A stretch of 64,000 nt of DNA from Rheinheimera mesophila (lineage in GTDB: Bacteria; Pseudomonadota; Gammaproteobacteria; Enterobacterales; Alteromonadaceae): contig NZ_LAVS01000086.1 of the NCBI RefSeq assembly GCF_000986865.1, positions 1 through 64,000 on the forward strand, in the 5' to 3' direction. Positions 34,250 to 44,055 of this stretch are shown here, piece by piece. A program made the position numbers and the translations under genes. Numbering within the stretch: position 1 is the stretch's first letter; each line of letters opens with the position of its first letter. The notes below the pieces were generated by a model. It had not been told where the DNA came from. It saw only the letters and a list, made by a program, of their open reading frames with translations, and ran no database searches.

Positions 34250-34834
34250 TTAAGCTGCGAAGTTTTTCGCAGCAAATTCCCAGTTGATTAATGCCCAGAA
34301 GGCATTTAAGTAAGTTGGACGTGCATTACGGAAGTCGATGTAATATGCATGTTCCCACAGATCTACTGTCATCAGTGGCGTCACTGAAGTATCCGTCAGT
34401 GGTGTGCCAGCGTTGCTGGTGTTGACGATATCTAAAGTACCGTCCGCTTTTTTCACTAACCAAGTCCAGCTTGAACCGAAGTTGTTTACCGCCTTGTCAT
34501 TAAATGCAGCCTGGAACGCGGCGAAAGAGCCCCACTGTGCAGTGATGGCGGCAGCTAAAGCACCTGTTGGTTCACCGCCACCATTTGGCGATAAGCAATG
34601 CCAGTAAAAAGTGTGGTTCCAAATCTGAGCCGCGTTGTTAAATACAGGGCCCTGAGAGGTACGGATGATCTCTTCTAAAGACTTACCGGCAAATTCAGTA
34701 CCTTCGACCAATGAATTCAGTTTCACGACATAGGCGTTATGGTGTTTGCCATGGTGATAATCCAGAGTTTCAGGAGAGATGTGAGGTAATAATGCGTCTT
34801 TTGCGAAAGGTAATGCTGGTAATTCGAAAGCCAT
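34250..34834 (-). CDS. sodB: Superoxide dismutase [Fe]
   Basis: Cytosolic enzyme turning superoxide to oxygen and peroxide. 194 residues, with metal ligands H27 (DYHHGKHHNAY), H74 (IWNHTFYW), D158 and H162 (TVDLWEHAYY). The AQIWNHTFYWHCL and GSSWTWLV segments favour iron over manganese. It is divergent from grxD, with rnt next, the same neighbours as in E. coli. Confidence 0.97.
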   Translation of the reverse strand: MAFELPALPFAKDALLPHISPETLDYHHGKHHNAYVVKLNSLVEGTEFAGKSLEEIIRTSQGPVFNNAAQIWNHTFYWHCLSPNGGGEPTGALAAAITAQWGSFAAFQAAFNDKAVNNFGSSWTWLVKKADGTLDIVNTSNAGTPLTDTSVTPLMTVDLWEHAYYIDFRNARPTYLNAFWALINWEFAAKNFAA

Positions 34835-35059
34835 TGTCGTTCTCCGTAGGCGTTGTTTATGGGGTCTGCATCGCGTAGACTACAAAACCCGACTAAATTA
34901 CTCAAGTTTTAGTCGTAAATTTTGCAGTTTGAATTGATTGCAATGCAGTCGTCTGCTCCCCATATTCTTGGGACGTTTTGCAAAATCTCAAGTGCGAAAT
35001 GAACAAACAGAGCGTAAAATAACACAAATTTTTAAACCCAGTAGTGCCAGAGGCTGAAG

Positions 35060-35398
35060 ATGGAAACCATTGAAAAAATTAAACAACAGTTGGCTGATAA
35101 CCCAATCATTATTTATATGAAAGGCTCGCCAAAATTACCGAGTTGCGGTTTTTCAGCTCAGGCGTCTCAGGCCCTGATTGCATGCGGCCAACCTTTTGCG
35201 TTTGTCGACATTCTGCAAAACCCGGATATCCGTGCTGAATTACCTAAATTTGCCAACTGGCCAACGTTTCCGCAGTTGTGGGTGGAAGGCGAACTGATTG
35301 GCGGTTGTGACATTATTCTGGAAATGTTCCAGCGTGGTGAATTGCAGCCGCTGATTAATGAGACGGCGGCTAAGTACAACAGCGAAAGCGCAGAGTAA
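35060..35398 (+). CDS. grxD: Monothiol glutaredoxin GrxD
   Basis: 112 residues with the CGFS active site (C29) in PKLPSCGFSAQ and the WPTFPQLWVEGELIGGCDI segment. Monothiol glutaredoxins bind glutathione-ligated [2Fe-2S] clusters and pass them to Fe-S targets. It is divergent from sodB and convergent with rnt. Confidence 0.96.
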   Translation: METIEKIKQQLADNPIIIYMKGSPKLPSCGFSAQASQALIACGQPFAFVDILQNPDIRAELPKFANWPTFPQLWVEGELIGGCDIILEMFQRGELQPLINETAAKYNSESAE

Positions 35399-35414
35399 TC
35401 TTGTGTTTGACGCA

Positions 35415-35438
35415 AAAAGGCAGCGCAAGCTGCCTTTT
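35415..35438 (+). terminator. Bidirectional terminator between grxD and rnt
   Basis: AAAGGCAGC-GCAA-GCTGCCTTT, 9-bp stem with A-run and T-run on either side, in the gap of two convergent genes. Confidence 0.85.
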
Positions 35439-35473
35439 GTATTTCTGCATCTGTATTTAGAGCAGAGGCTGAA

Positions 35474-36151
35474 TTATGCTGGATCGGATTCGGTACTTTC
35501 TTCCGGTTCACTCTCATCCAGCAGCATAGGTGGCGGCCAACCGCCGAGTTGATACCAGCGATTGACAATATAACAAAACAGCTCAGCGGTGCGTTCAGTG
35601 TCATACAAAGCGCTGTGTGCTTCTTTGTTGTCAAACTCAATACCGGCTTGTTTGCAGGCTTTGGCCAGTACGGTCTGACCTAACGCCAACGCGGATAAAG
35701 TCGTGGTGTCAAAGGAGACAAACGCATGAAAAGGAGAGCGTTTTAATTTAATTCGCTCAATAGCCGCATTTAAAAAGCTCTGATCAAAAGCAGCGTTATG
35801 AGCCACAACAACGGCACGTTGGCAGTCTGCATCTTTCTGCGCTTTACGCACAGCCCGGCAAATTTCAGTCAGCGCTTCCCGCTCTGAAACCGCACCACGA
35901 AGCGGGTTGTAGGGGTCTATACCATTAAAAGCCAATGAGCTGGCTTCGAGGTTTGCACCTTCAAAAGGTTCAATATGAAAATGCAGCGTCTGGCTTGGAA
36001 CAAGCATGCCTTTTTCGTCTATAGTCAACAAAGTTGCAGCGATTTCTAACAATGCATCTGTTTTTGCATTAAAGCCTGCGGTTTCTACGTCGATAACAAC
36101 AGGGAAGTAGCCACGAAAACGTTGTGCTAACGGATGTAAAGCTTGAGTCAT
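35474..36151 (-). CDS. rnt: Ribonuclease T
   Basis: 3'-5' exoribonuclease of the DEDDh class that trims tRNA and other stable RNA ends. 225 residues from ATG 36151 (a 66-residue upstream extension overlaps motY and is rejected). Catalytic residues seen: D21 and E23 ([10 protein letters not shown]), D123 (NAAFDQSFL), H179 and D184 ([10 protein letters not shown]). The C-terminal [12 protein letters not shown] is usual, with an acidic tail. Divergent from motY as in Vibrio and Shewanella. Confidence 0.96.
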   Translation of the reverse strand: MTQALHPLAQRFRGYFPVVIDVETAGFNAKTDALLEIAATLLTIDEKGMLVPSQTLHFHIEPFEGANLEASSLAFNGIDPYNPLRGAVSEREALTEICRAVRKAQKDADCQRAVVVAHNAAFDQSFLNAAIERIKLKRSPFHAFVSFDTTTLSALALGQTVLAKACKQAGIEFDNKEAHSALYDTERTAELFCYIVNRWYQLGGWPPPMLLDESEPEESTESDPA

Positions 36152-36280
36152 AAGGCCTGTGTCCTGATAAGATAGGCAGGCATTATGCCAAATAAATTGC
36201 AAAGCGTCTTGTTTGAGTACCTTGTTTGTCCTGGTGGAAGTTGAAAAACAACGGGTGTTGAGATGAAAAAAGGGAAACCT

Positions 36281-37147
36281 ATGCGATATAAGCTTTGGCT
36301 GGGGCTGGTTCTGTTTGTGGCGGTCCATGCAGAGGCTGGCTTGCGCCAATACTCCGCGACCCTGGACCAGTCCACCTGGACTTTAAAGCAAAACTCGCCT
36401 TTGTTGTGTGAGTTAAGTCACCCCGTGCCGCACTTTGGAGAAGCTTTTTTCAGAAGTACGGCCGGCAAAGAGCTGAATATGCAGTTTGAATTGAATATGC
36501 TGCGTTTACCTGATCACTATGCGCTGGCAGAAGTGCTGTCAGTGCCTCCGGTCTGGCGTCCCGGCGAGCAAGCTAAAGCCATCAGTAGCATGAAAATGCT
36601 GAAACAGTTTGACGGCGATTTAGGTAAAGCGGAAAGCTGGATTATGCTGACAGAGCTGGAGCAGGGCTACAGCCCGACCTTTTACTTCGCCGACTGGTAC
36701 AGCCCTTACGATAAAGTCAGTGTGTCGTTAAACCCTGTACATTTTATTGAAGCCATGGATCAGTTTACCCAGTGTGTCAGTGCTTTGTTGCCTTATACCT
36801 TTGATGATATTGCATTTACTGTACTGACTTATGAATCCGGCGGTGATGAGCTGACCAAAGCCTCTAAAAAGCGCCTCGAGCACATTGCCGAGTATTTAAA
36901 ACATGACCAAAGCATCGAGAGCATCGACATTCAGGCCTATAGTGATTCCTTTGGTGGTCGTTGGATGAACGAGCAATTGTCGATCAAACGTGCCGAAGCG
37001 ATCAAAACCAAGTTGGTCAGTTTTGGTCTGGAAGAAAGTAGAATACGCACTGAAGGTTTAGGTGAAAAACGCCATGTCGCCTCAAATGAAACTTCTCTAG
37101 GCCGGGCCAAAAACCGTCGCGTAGTGATTCAAATGGAAAAGCTCTGA
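36281..37147 (+). CDS. motY: Flagellar T-ring protein MotY (OmpA-like)
   Basis: Periplasmic part of the sodium-driven polar flagellar motor, anchoring stator units. 288 residues from ATG 36281 (AAGGG upstream; ATG 36263 is an alternative): signal peptide 1-19 ending in VHAEA, an N-terminal MotY domain beginning [16 protein letters not shown], and a C-terminal OmpA/MotB peptidoglycan-binding domain (about 185-288) with [39 protein letters not shown] and [10 protein letters not shown]. Adjacent to rnt as in Vibrio. It implies Na+-driven polar flagella. Confidence 0.9.
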   Translation: MRYKLWLGLVLFVAVHAEAGLRQYSATLDQSTWTLKQNSPLLCELSHPVPHFGEAFFRSTAGKELNMQFELNMLRLPDHYALAEVLSVPPVWRPGEQAKAISSMKMLKQFDGDLGKAESWIMLTELEQGYSPTFYFADWYSPYDKVSVSLNPVHFIEAMDQFTQCVSALLPYTFDDIAFTVLTYESGGDELTKASKKRLEHIAEYLKHDQSIESIDIQAYSDSFGGRWMNEQLSIKRAEAIKTKLVSFGLEESRIRTEGLGEKRHVASNETSLGRAKNRRVVIQMEKL

Positions 37148-37171
37148 TAATTCAGGGCTTTTCAGCGAGAT

Positions 37172-37609
37172 TTACTCTGCTGTTTTTAACAACTTGTCAT
37201 AATGACGCTCAAATTGTCTGAGTACAGCCAGGATTTTATCGGCGGTAAAAGGTTTGACAATAAACGAGGCTGCTCCCGCTGCTATGCTGGCTTTCACATT
37301 GTCCAATGTGCTGACGCCGCTGACCATAACCACAAAACATTCAGGTTTTTGCTCTTTAAAGCGTTTTAGCAGCTCAATACCTGAGCCATCAGGTAATTCT
37401 ATATCGAGAAAAACCAAGTCAGGACTTTGTTGGCTGAAGGACAGCAAGGCGGAAGAGGCATTATGGGCCTGAAAATAACTGAAAGCTTTGTATTTTAAAT
37501 TATGCTGCGAAAACAATGCGGTTAGATTATGCCGCAATAGTTGCCTGTTGTAGTCCAAATCGTCAACCAGCAGTATTTTCTGATCACGCAGTTTTATTTT
37601 AGTTTGCAT
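37172..37609 (-). CDS. Single-domain response regulator
   Basis: 145-residue CheY-like receiver: acidic D16/D17 (LLVDDLDYNR), phospho-acceptor D69 (LVFLDIELPDGSG), S97 and K119 (FIVKPF). There is no output domain beyond a short helix. It overlaps the receiver-HPt gene by 16 bases, so the pair is coupled and probably forms part of one phosphorelay. No hybrid kinase gene is adjacent; the partner and target are unknown. Confidence 0.88.
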   Translation of the reverse strand: MQTKIKLRDQKILLVDDLDYNRQLLRHNLTALFSQHNLKYKAFSYFQAHNASSALLSFSQQSPDLVFLDIELPDGSGIELLKRFKEQKPECFVVMVSGVSTLDNVKASIAAGAASFIVKPFTADKILAVLRQFERHYDKLLKTAE

Positions 37610-38208
37610 GCCTTACACTGCTCCAAAAACAACATTGCACAAGCGCGCAGTTCTTCATCCCCGCTCTGCTCCCGACTGATTTGAAACTGATGCGCAAACT
37701 GACTGATTTGCTCCAAACCAAAGCTGCCAGCGCTGCCTTTCAATTGATGCACCAAAGCGGCAAACTCAGGCCATTTTTCTTCATGGTATAACTGCTCCAG
37801 TTGCCTTAATGCGTGTTCAACGTGCTGAATATAGGCATTTTTTAACTCCAGCGGAACCTGCAACACAGCGGACGGAGCAAGCTGAAACTGAGACAATTGC
37901 TGTTGGACCTGGTCCCAATGCAATGGCTTTTTCAACACCAAATCAAAACCAGTTTCAACCACGTCCTCGGCAGACATCGCCACTATAGGGCGATCAAACC
38001 CAAGCTGGCGAAGAAGCTGCATGGCGCTGACGCCATCCATAACCGGCATCTGTACATCCATTAGAATTACATCATGCTGGTAACTCAACGCCTGTTGGAC
38101 TGCGGCATCACCATTTTCAACCCAGCACACGGCGTGGCCCGCCTGTTGTGCCTGCAACTGAAAAAGTTGCGCCAGTAAAGCATCATCCTCTGCGAAAAGT
38201 AAGTTCAA
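37594..38208 (-). CDS. Receiver-HPt phosphorelay protein
   Basis: 204 residues: receiver (1-115) with acidic E7/D8/D9 (LLFAEDDALL), phospho-acceptor D51 (VILMDVQMPVMDG) and K93/K94 (LVLKKPL), then an HPt four-helix domain (about 120-204) with H154 in LVHQLKGSAGSFG. Such domain pairs usually come from the C-terminal end of hybrid kinases; here they are free-standing and paired with a single receiver gene. Probably a relay intermediate. It lies between the receiver gene and mnmC on the same strand. Confidence 0.9.
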   Translation of the reverse strand: MNLLFAEDDALLAQLFQLQAQQAGHAVCWVENGDAAVQQALSYQHDVILMDVQMPVMDGVSAMQLLRQLGFDRPIVAMSAEDVVETGFDLVLKKPLHWDQVQQQLSQFQLAPSAVLQVPLELKNAYIQHVEHALRQLEQLYHEEKWPEFAALVHQLKGSAGSFGLEQISQFAHQFQISREQSGDEELRACAMLFLEQCKACKLK

Positions 38209-38229
38209 TTGGATTTCTCTCGTTAAAGA

Positions 38230-40065
38230 CTAAAGATATCTTTGGATATCAATACTATCCAGTTGTTGTACAGTTAAAGGTAGAGGTTCTTTATTCATCA
38301 TACAAGCTAAAACTTCAGCCAATAAGGGAGCCCAGGTTAATCCCCTGGCACCCAAAGCACCAAAGCGCCACAGTTGGTTGTGTTTGCCAAGCACGGGCAT
38401 ATGGTCGGGCACTGTAGCTCGTAAACCTGCTTTGGCAGAAATAATGCTGACATCCTCAAACCAATCAGGTTTGCCTAAAGTGTGATTCACCAAATCCAGA
38501 TTTTGCTGATCATCTGCCGCCCGCACTTCGCTGTGTCCAGCAGTTCGATCAAAGGTCGCGCCCACACAATGCACTTGCTGATAGGCCGGGGTGATATAAC
38601 CCTGATGGCAGACGACAGTTTTTAATGGCGCCATACGATGACTTTGCAGGTGGCTGACCTGGCCACGAATTTGCCGAAGTGGGAAAGATGGTTCGGCAGC
38701 CAGGTTATTTAATTCGGCGCCTGTAGCCAAAACTACTGTTGCCGCATGCACAGCTCCGGCGTCAGTAGCCAGCTCCCAGCCATCCTGCTGTTTGATGATG
38801 TGATGGACTTTTGTGCCGTAGCGAATTTCCACACCCTGAGCACGCAGCCAATTCGCCATCTGCTGGCAATACTCCTGAGGACATAACCAGCCGGCAGTGG
38901 GGAAAAACAGTCCGGCATAAGGCAATTCAAGCCCTGCGATTTGGGAGGCTTGCTCTTTAGTGACAGCACTGAACAGGCCACTTTGAGCAAAAGATTGCTG
39001 CTGGATTTTGTGCTGGCGCTTGGCCAGGTTGTCGTTGCATGCCAGTGTTAACACACCACACCAATCGGCTGCGACCCGGAGTTTTTCCAGCCAACCGGAA
39101 TAAAACTGTCTGGCGTATAAAAAACTCTGGCAACTTAACGAGGACATCCGATCGTAAGTCGCATGCAGGTTAGGGTAGACAGCGCCCTGGCGGTTATGAG
39201 ACGCCCCCATACCCGCTTCTGCATCTGCACAGAGCAATTGGACTTTTAAACCTTTTTGCCACAAGGCGAAAGCCGCATTGATGCCCGCGACACCAGCCCC
39301 TATCACTGTGATGTGCTCGGACAATTCAGAGCTATAGTCGGCGGCCTGCTCTGCACTGGCAATTAACATTTCACGTTTTTGGCCATGGCCTTTGGTTTTT
39401 TGGGCGCAAAAGCCAGCTTCATTTAAACCCCGCCGGACAAAGCCTGCACAGGTAAAGGTCGAGATAGTCGTCGTGCTATGGCTTAGTCTGAACATCTGAT
39501 CAAACAGATTTTGTTGCCACATGTCCGGATTTTTACTGGGGGCAAAACCATCCAAAAACCAGGCATCGACTTTGTTATGGTCTGGTACCTGCGGTAGTAA
39601 TTCGTTGACATCACCCAGCCATAAATCCAGTACCACAGAGCCCTCATCAAACATCATTCGATGTGGGCCGGGTAAAGCAACAGGATAACTTTCTATCAGT
39701 AAACGGCTGAGCTCTGCAAGCTGTGGCCAGGCAGCTAATGCTTTGATTAAGTCTGGTTTACTAAAGGGGTATTTTTCAAAACTACTGAAATACAGCCGCT
39801 GACAAGTGGTTGATTGCGTTTTGTATTGACGAAATCGCAGCCAGGTCAGTAGGAAATTTAAGCCCGTGCCAAACCCCGTTTCAGCGATATGGAAAAAGGG
39901 CCGTGGGTGAGTAAACCAACGTTCGGGAAGCTGATTTTTATGTAAAAACACATAATCAGTCTCCTCCAGACCCCCATTGTCTGAAAAATAAATATCGCCA
40001 AAAAGGTCGGAAACCGGTGTACCAGCGTCGTTGTAATGAACCTGAGCCTGTTGCAAGCTAATCAA
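38230..40065 (-). CDS. mnmC: Bifunctional tRNA mnm5s2U34 biosynthesis protein MnmC
   Basis: Makes mnm5 at the wobble uridine: the FAD domain removes the carboxymethyl group, the methyltransferase domain adds methyl from SAM. 611 residues: N-terminal methyltransferase (about 1-245) with FGDIYFSDNGGLEETDYVFL, ETGFGTGLNFLLTW and DAWFLDGFAPSKNPDMW; C-terminal FAD oxidase with ITVIGAGVAGINAAFAL and GALGARGLTWAPLLAEVLA. The only upstream start is TTG at 40065 (a stop lies two codons before), with a second TTG three codons later. Divergent from fabB as in E. coli. Confidence 0.94.
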   Translation of the reverse strand: MISLQQAQVHYNDAGTPVSDLFGDIYFSDNGGLEETDYVFLHKNQLPERWFTHPRPFFHIAETGFGTGLNFLLTWLRFRQYKTQSTTCQRLYFSSFEKYPFSKPDLIKALAAWPQLAELSRLLIESYPVALPGPHRMMFDEGSVVLDLWLGDVNELLPQVPDHNKVDAWFLDGFAPSKNPDMWQQNLFDQMFRLSHSTTTISTFTCAGFVRRGLNEAGFCAQKTKGHGQKREMLIASAEQAADYSSELSEHITVIGAGVAGINAAFALWQKGLKVQLLCADAEAGMGASHNRQGAVYPNLHATYDRMSSLSCQSFLYARQFYSGWLEKLRVAADWCGVLTLACNDNLAKRQHKIQQQSFAQSGLFSAVTKEQASQIAGLELPYAGLFFPTAGWLCPQEYCQQMANWLRAQGVEIRYGTKVHHIIKQQDGWELATDAGAVHAATVVLATGAELNNLAAEPSFPLRQIRGQVSHLQSHRMAPLKTVVCHQGYITPAYQQVHCVGATFDRTAGHSEVRAADDQQNLDLVNHTLGKPDWFEDVSIISAKAGLRATVPDHMPVLGKHNQLWRFGALGARGLTWAPLLAEVLACMMNKEPLPLTVQQLDSIDIQRYL

Positions 40066-40136
40066 ACCCTATCGAAAAACAATGAGGTATTGTAACTTAG
40101 CCGCAATACAAATAGATAATAGTGTACAACTGTGCG

Positions 40137-40175
40137 CTGAAAGCGGACCAGTTTTGAAAAGAAACTCCGTACAAT
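40137..40175 (+). promoter_or_regulatory. fabB promoter region with a FadR-like half site
   Basis: A -10 TACAAT (40170-40175) has no good -35, but GGACCAGTT at 40145-40153 is a perfect right half of the FadR operator and is centred near -40, the place where FadR activates fabA/fabB in E. coli. The left half is poor. Confidence 0.4.
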
Positions 40176-40221
40176 GTGGCGCAATTAGTAAAAGACATCC
40201 GATTTTTTGTTTGGAGCAAGC

Positions 40222-41436
40222 ATGAAAAGAGCAGTGATCACAGGGTTAGGCATAGTATCCAGTATTGGTAACGATAAACAGCAAGTGTTGGAATCGTTAA
40301 AAGCCGGACGCTCAGGTATCAAAGCGTCACAGGAATTTGCCGACATGGGCCTGAGATCACAGGTCTGGGGCCAGATTGAAATCGATACCGCCGCTTTAAT
40401 CGACCGTAAAGCTTTACGTTTTATGGGAGATGCCGCAGCTTATGCCTATATCTCTATGCAACAGGCGATAGAGGATGCGGGTTTAACACCGGAGCAAGTA
40501 TCAAATTTCCGCACTGGCTTAGTGGTGGGCTCAGGGGGTGCTTCGTCTAAAACTCAGATTGAAGCGGCTGACATCCTGCGTGAAAAAGGCGTGAAACGTG
40601 TCGGTCCTTATGCGGTGCCCAAGACAATGTCGAGCACTTGCTCAGCCTGTCTGGCTACTCCATTTGAAATCAAAGGTGTGAACTACTCCATCAGTTCTGC
40701 CTGTGCCACCAGCGCTCATTGTATTGGTCATGCGGTTGAGCTTATTCAGTTGGGCAAGCAAGACATTATTTTTGCCGGTGGTGGTGAAGAGGTGCACTGG
40801 ACTTTAGCGATGGAGTTCGACGCTATGGGTGCTTTGTCGACCAAATACAACGACACACCTGAGCTGGCCTCCCGTACTTATGACGCCGACCGTGATGGTT
40901 TTGTCATCAGTGGTGGTGGTGGTATTTTGGTGATTGAAGAGCTGGAACACGCGCTGGCCCGTGGCGCTAAAATTTATGCCGAAATCGTTGGTTACGGTGC
41001 TACATCTGATGGTTACGATATGGTGGCGCCAAGTGGCGAAGGTGCCGTACGTTGTATGGAAATGGCAATGAAAGATGTCAAAGGCCCAATCGACTACGTC
41101 AATACCCATGGCACCAGTACTCCGGTGGGTGATGTGAAAGAATTAGGCGCTATTCAGCAGGTGTTTGGTGGTAAATCGCCGGCTATCAGTGCCACCAAAG
41201 CCATGACAGGCCATGCGTTGGGCGCTGCTGGTGTGCATGAAGCTATTTATTCGCTGTTGATGATGGAGCATAACTTCATTGCCCCTTCCATTAACATCAA
41301 TACACTGGATGAAGCAGCCAAAGGACTGAATATTGTGACTGAAACTACAGCAGCTAAACTGACCACTGTGATGTCAAACAGCTTCGGTTTTGGTGGCACT
41401 AATGCCACTTTAGTGATGCAAAAATACCAGGGCTAG
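40222..41436 (+). CDS. fabB: 3-oxoacyl-ACP synthase I
   Basis: Elongating condensing enzyme of type II fatty-acid synthesis, needed for unsaturated chains. 404 residues from ATG 40222 (TTGGAG upstream). Catalytic triad C161 ([16 protein letters not shown]), H296 ([12 protein letters not shown]) and H331 ([15 protein letters not shown]), nearly the E. coli numbering. Terminator follows. Divergent from mnmC. Confidence 0.96.
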   Translation: MKRAVITGLGIVSSIGNDKQQVLESLKAGRSGIKASQEFADMGLRSQVWGQIEIDTAALIDRKALRFMGDAAAYAYISMQQAIEDAGLTPEQVSNFRTGLVVGSGGASSKTQIEAADILREKGVKRVGPYAVPKTMSSTCSACLATPFEIKGVNYSISSACATSAHCIGHAVELIQLGKQDIIFAGGGEEVHWTLAMEFDAMGALSTKYNDTPELASRTYDADRDGFVISGGGGILVIEELEHALARGAKIYAEIVGYGATSDGYDMVAPSGEGAVRCMEMAMKDVKGPIDYVNTHGTSTPVGDVKELGAIQQVFGGKSPAISATKAMTGHALGAAGVHEAIYSLLMMEHNFIAPSININTLDEAAKGLNIVTETTAAKLTTVMSNSFGFGGTNATLVMQKYQG

Positions 41437-41453
41437 TTTTTCCTCTGTCAAAA

Positions 41454-41478
41454 AACGCTGCCTGGTGCAGCGTTTTTT
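41454..41478 (+). terminator. Rho-independent terminator of fabB
   Basis: AACGCTGC/GCAGCGTT stem, 5-base loop, T-run. Confidence 0.9.
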
Positions 41479-41565
41479 ATTGGTTAGTCAAAAATTAACA
41501 AATCCGATAGCTCAAAGGATTGAGCATAGTTACAATACCGCCATTCCCGCCCCGGACTGATACAG

Positions 41566-42699
41566 ATGAAGATATACGCCGACGAAAATATGCCGTACGT
41601 CAAAGACTTCTTTGCTGAATTAGGCGAAGTGACGCTACTCAATGGCCGTACTTTAACGGCGGAGCAAATTAGGGACGCTGACGTGCTGCTGGTGCGCTCA
41701 GTGACCAAAGTGAATAAAGAGTTGTTAGCAAAAAGCTCAACGCTGAAATTTGTCGGAACCGCTACTATTGGCACCGATCATATAGATCAGAGCTATCTGC
41801 AACAGCGAGGTATTGGTTTTAGCAGTGCTCCGGGCTGTAACGCGCAGTCTGTGGTTGAATATGTACTAAGTGCATTATTTGTGCTTGCTGAGAAGTACCA
41901 ATGGGATCTGCAACAAAAAACTGTGGGTGTGGTTGGTGTGGGGAATATAGGCCGGAGACTGGTAACAGCGCTTCAAGCCTTGTCCATCAAAGTGTTATGT
42001 TGCGACCCACAGCGTGCTGCGGCAGAAGCTGATTTTCCGCATATTCCATTTGAGCAGTTATTACCTCAGGTGGATATTGTCAGCTTTCATGTGCCTCTGG
42101 TGAAAAGTGGACCGGATGCCACAGTGGATTTACTCAATAGCCAGACCATAAAGTTGCTTAAGCCAGACTGTGCGGTGATCAATGCCTGTCGTGGTGAAGT
42201 GACCAATAACGACGTTTTATTGGCACAAGCACTATCAGGCAGCAAAAGACCCCTGGTGCTGGATGTCTGGGCCAATGAGCCTGAACCTGATTTACGCTTA
42301 ATCCCTCATACCGATATTGCCAGCGCACATATCGCGGGACACAGCATTGAAGGCAAAGCCCGGGGCACTGAAATGTTGTATCAGGCACTTTGTGTTCAGT
42401 TGGGACTGGCCCCAACCAAGACTCTGGCACAAGTGCTGCCGGCCCCTCAGGTTTCAGAGGTGAAAATAAATTCAGAATTTGGACTTTTAGATGTCCAAAA
42501 TTTAAGCCGGCTGTTATATGATGTGCGCCGGGACGATGCTTTGTTTCGTTTCTACATGATGCAAGATAATAAAACGCAAGGTTTTGACTGGCTTAGAAAG
42601 TCATACCCACCGCGGCGCGAATACAGCTCGGTGCGGCTGACAGGACAAGAGGTGCCTGAGTTTTTAACAACATTAGGTTTTAGTACCCAAATGAATTGA
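41566..42699 (+). CDS. pdxB: Erythronate-4-phosphate dehydrogenase
   Basis: NAD-dependent step of the DXP-dependent pyridoxal 5'-phosphate route. 377 residues of the D-2-hydroxyacid dehydrogenase fold: MKIYADENMPYVKDFFAELG, Rossmann GVVGVGNIGRRL (about 122-133), catalytic NACRGE, and HIAGHSIEGKARGTEM, which with the extra C-terminal domain (about 290-377) is specific to PdxB. Followed by an 84-base repeat and asd. Confidence 0.96.
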   Translation: MKIYADENMPYVKDFFAELGEVTLLNGRTLTAEQIRDADVLLVRSVTKVNKELLAKSSTLKFVGTATIGTDHIDQSYLQQRGIGFSSAPGCNAQSVVEYVLSALFVLAEKYQWDLQQKTVGVVGVGNIGRRLVTALQALSIKVLCCDPQRAAAEADFPHIPFEQLLPQVDIVSFHVPLVKSGPDATVDLLNSQTIKLLKPDCAVINACRGEVTNNDVLLAQALSGSKRPLVLDVWANEPEPDLRLIPHTDIASAHIAGHSIEGKARGTEMLYQALCVQLGLAPTKTLAQVLPAPQVSEVKINSEFGLLDVQNLSRLLYDVRRDDALFRFYMMQDNKTQGFDWLRKSYPPRREYSSVRLTGQEVPEFLTTLGFSTQMN

Positions 42700-42704
42700 C
42701 GTCG

Positions 42705-42788
42705 CAGCGCGGTGACAAGCGAGTGAGACCCCAGGAGCATAGAAGTCCTATGGGACTGGGGCTTCGATCGTAGTCAACAATGCGGCAG
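42705..42788 (+). repeat. 84-base structured intergenic repeat, copy B
   Basis: Same length and block order as the element at 18915-18998 (opposite strand). The centre folds as CCCCAG...CATAG/CTATG...CTGGGG. It begins 5 bases after the pdxB stop and lies between pdxB and asd. Confidence 0.7.
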
Positions 42789-42835
42789 CGTCAAGTAAGA
42801 AGGGTAAAGCAGCCAGTAATCAGAGGGGAATAACC

Positions 42836-43855
42836 ATGGCTCAGCAATACGATGTCGCTGTGTTAGGTGCTACAGGTTTAGTAGGCCAGCATTTAATTGA
42901 AATTTTGGAACAGCGCAATTTTCCGGTCAATAAACTTTATCCTTTAGCCAGCAGCCGTTCTGCTGGAGGGCATATCACCTTTAAGGGTAAACAAATCGAA
43001 GTACTGGATGCTGAGACCTTTGACTGGACTAAGGTGCAGATTGGTTTATTCTCCGCTGGCGGCAGTGTCTCTGCCACTTATGCCCCACGCGCTGCGGATG
43101 CAGGTTGTGTGGTGATCGACAACACTTCACATTTCCGCTACGAAGCCGATATCCCGCTGGTGGTGCCTGAGGTCAATGCGCACGCTATTGCTGAGTTTCG
43201 TAACCGCAATATCATCGCCAACCCTAACTGTTCTACCATTCAAATGCTGGTCGCCTTAAAGCCTATTCATGATGCGGTCGGTATCAGTCGTATTAATGTC
43301 TCTACCTACCAGTCTGTTTCTGGTGCGGGCCAGCAAGGGGTGGAAGCCCTGGCAAAAGAGACGGCTCAGTTGTTAAATGGTCGTCCGTTAGAAGAGGGCA
43401 GCAAATTTGCCCGTCAAATTGCGTTTAATTGCATTCCACAAATTGATGTGTTTTTGGATAACGGCTACACCAAAGAAGAAATGAAAATGCACTGGGAAAC
43501 CCAAAAAATAATGGGGGATGCCAGCATTTCCGTAAACGCGACTGCAGTGCGTGTGCCGGTGTTCTATGGCCATGCCGAAGCTGTGCATCTGGAAACCCGT
43601 ATGCCTATCAGTGTGGAACAGGTCAAAGCGCTGTTAGCTAATGCTCCGGGCGTAACCCTGATGGAGGACAATGCAGACTATCCAACTCAGGTCGCAAACG
43701 CTGCAGGTCAGGATGATGTATTTGTCGGCCGAATCCGTCAGGATTTCACTCATGAAAATGGTATTAACTTATGGGTTGTGGCAGACAATATCCGCAAAGG
43801 TGCTGCGACCAATAGCATCCAGATCGCCGAACATTTAATTCGCGATTATCTGTAA
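42836..43855 (+). CDS. asd: Aspartate-semialdehyde dehydrogenase
   Basis: Reduces aspartyl phosphate to the semialdehyde, the branch point to lysine/diaminopimelate, threonine and methionine. 339 residues: GATGLVGQHLIEIL, catalytic C132 in ANPNCSTIQML, R239 (AVRVPV) and H246/H251 (YGHAEAVHLE). With the catalytic Cys, this is an active Asd rather than the degenerate Usg form. Followed by fimV and truA, a conserved order in gammaproteobacteria. Confidence 0.95.
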   Translation: MAQQYDVAVLGATGLVGQHLIEILEQRNFPVNKLYPLASSRSAGGHITFKGKQIEVLDAETFDWTKVQIGLFSAGGSVSATYAPRAADAGCVVIDNTSHFRYEADIPLVVPEVNAHAIAEFRNRNIIANPNCSTIQMLVALKPIHDAVGISRINVSTYQSVSGAGQQGVEALAKETAQLLNGRPLEEGSKFARQIAFNCIPQIDVFLDNGYTKEEMKMHWETQKIMGDASISVNATAVRVPVFYGHAEAVHLETRMPISVEQVKALLANAPGVTLMEDNADYPTQVANAAGQDDVFVGRIRQDFTHENGINLWVVADNIRKGAATNSIQIAEHLIRDYL

Positions 43856-43872
43856 GCTCAGATCCAAACGAG

Positions 43873-43902
43873 ACAAAGGCTCCTGATGGAGCCTTTGTTG
43901 TT
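43873..43902 (+). terminator. Rho-independent terminator of asd
   Basis: ACAAAGGCTCC-TGAT-GGAGCCTTTGT, 11-bp perfect stem, then TGTTT. Confidence 0.88.
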
Positions 43903-44055
43903 TCTAAAGCAAAGAGCACTGCAGCCGATACCGGGATAGACAGATGTAGTTTAAGCATAGCCAGTGACATTCTTCTGGTTTACTATTCGGTTATGGAACG
44001 ATGTTTGCAGTGTTTTTGTGTCAGAAAAATAATCTCCGGCCTTAAGGGATCATCG

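Noticed and set aside
43993-44055. 21-residue N-terminal extension of fimV
   Set aside because: ATG 44056 has a proper ribosome site and begins a normal signal peptide; the extension is Cys-rich and lacks support.
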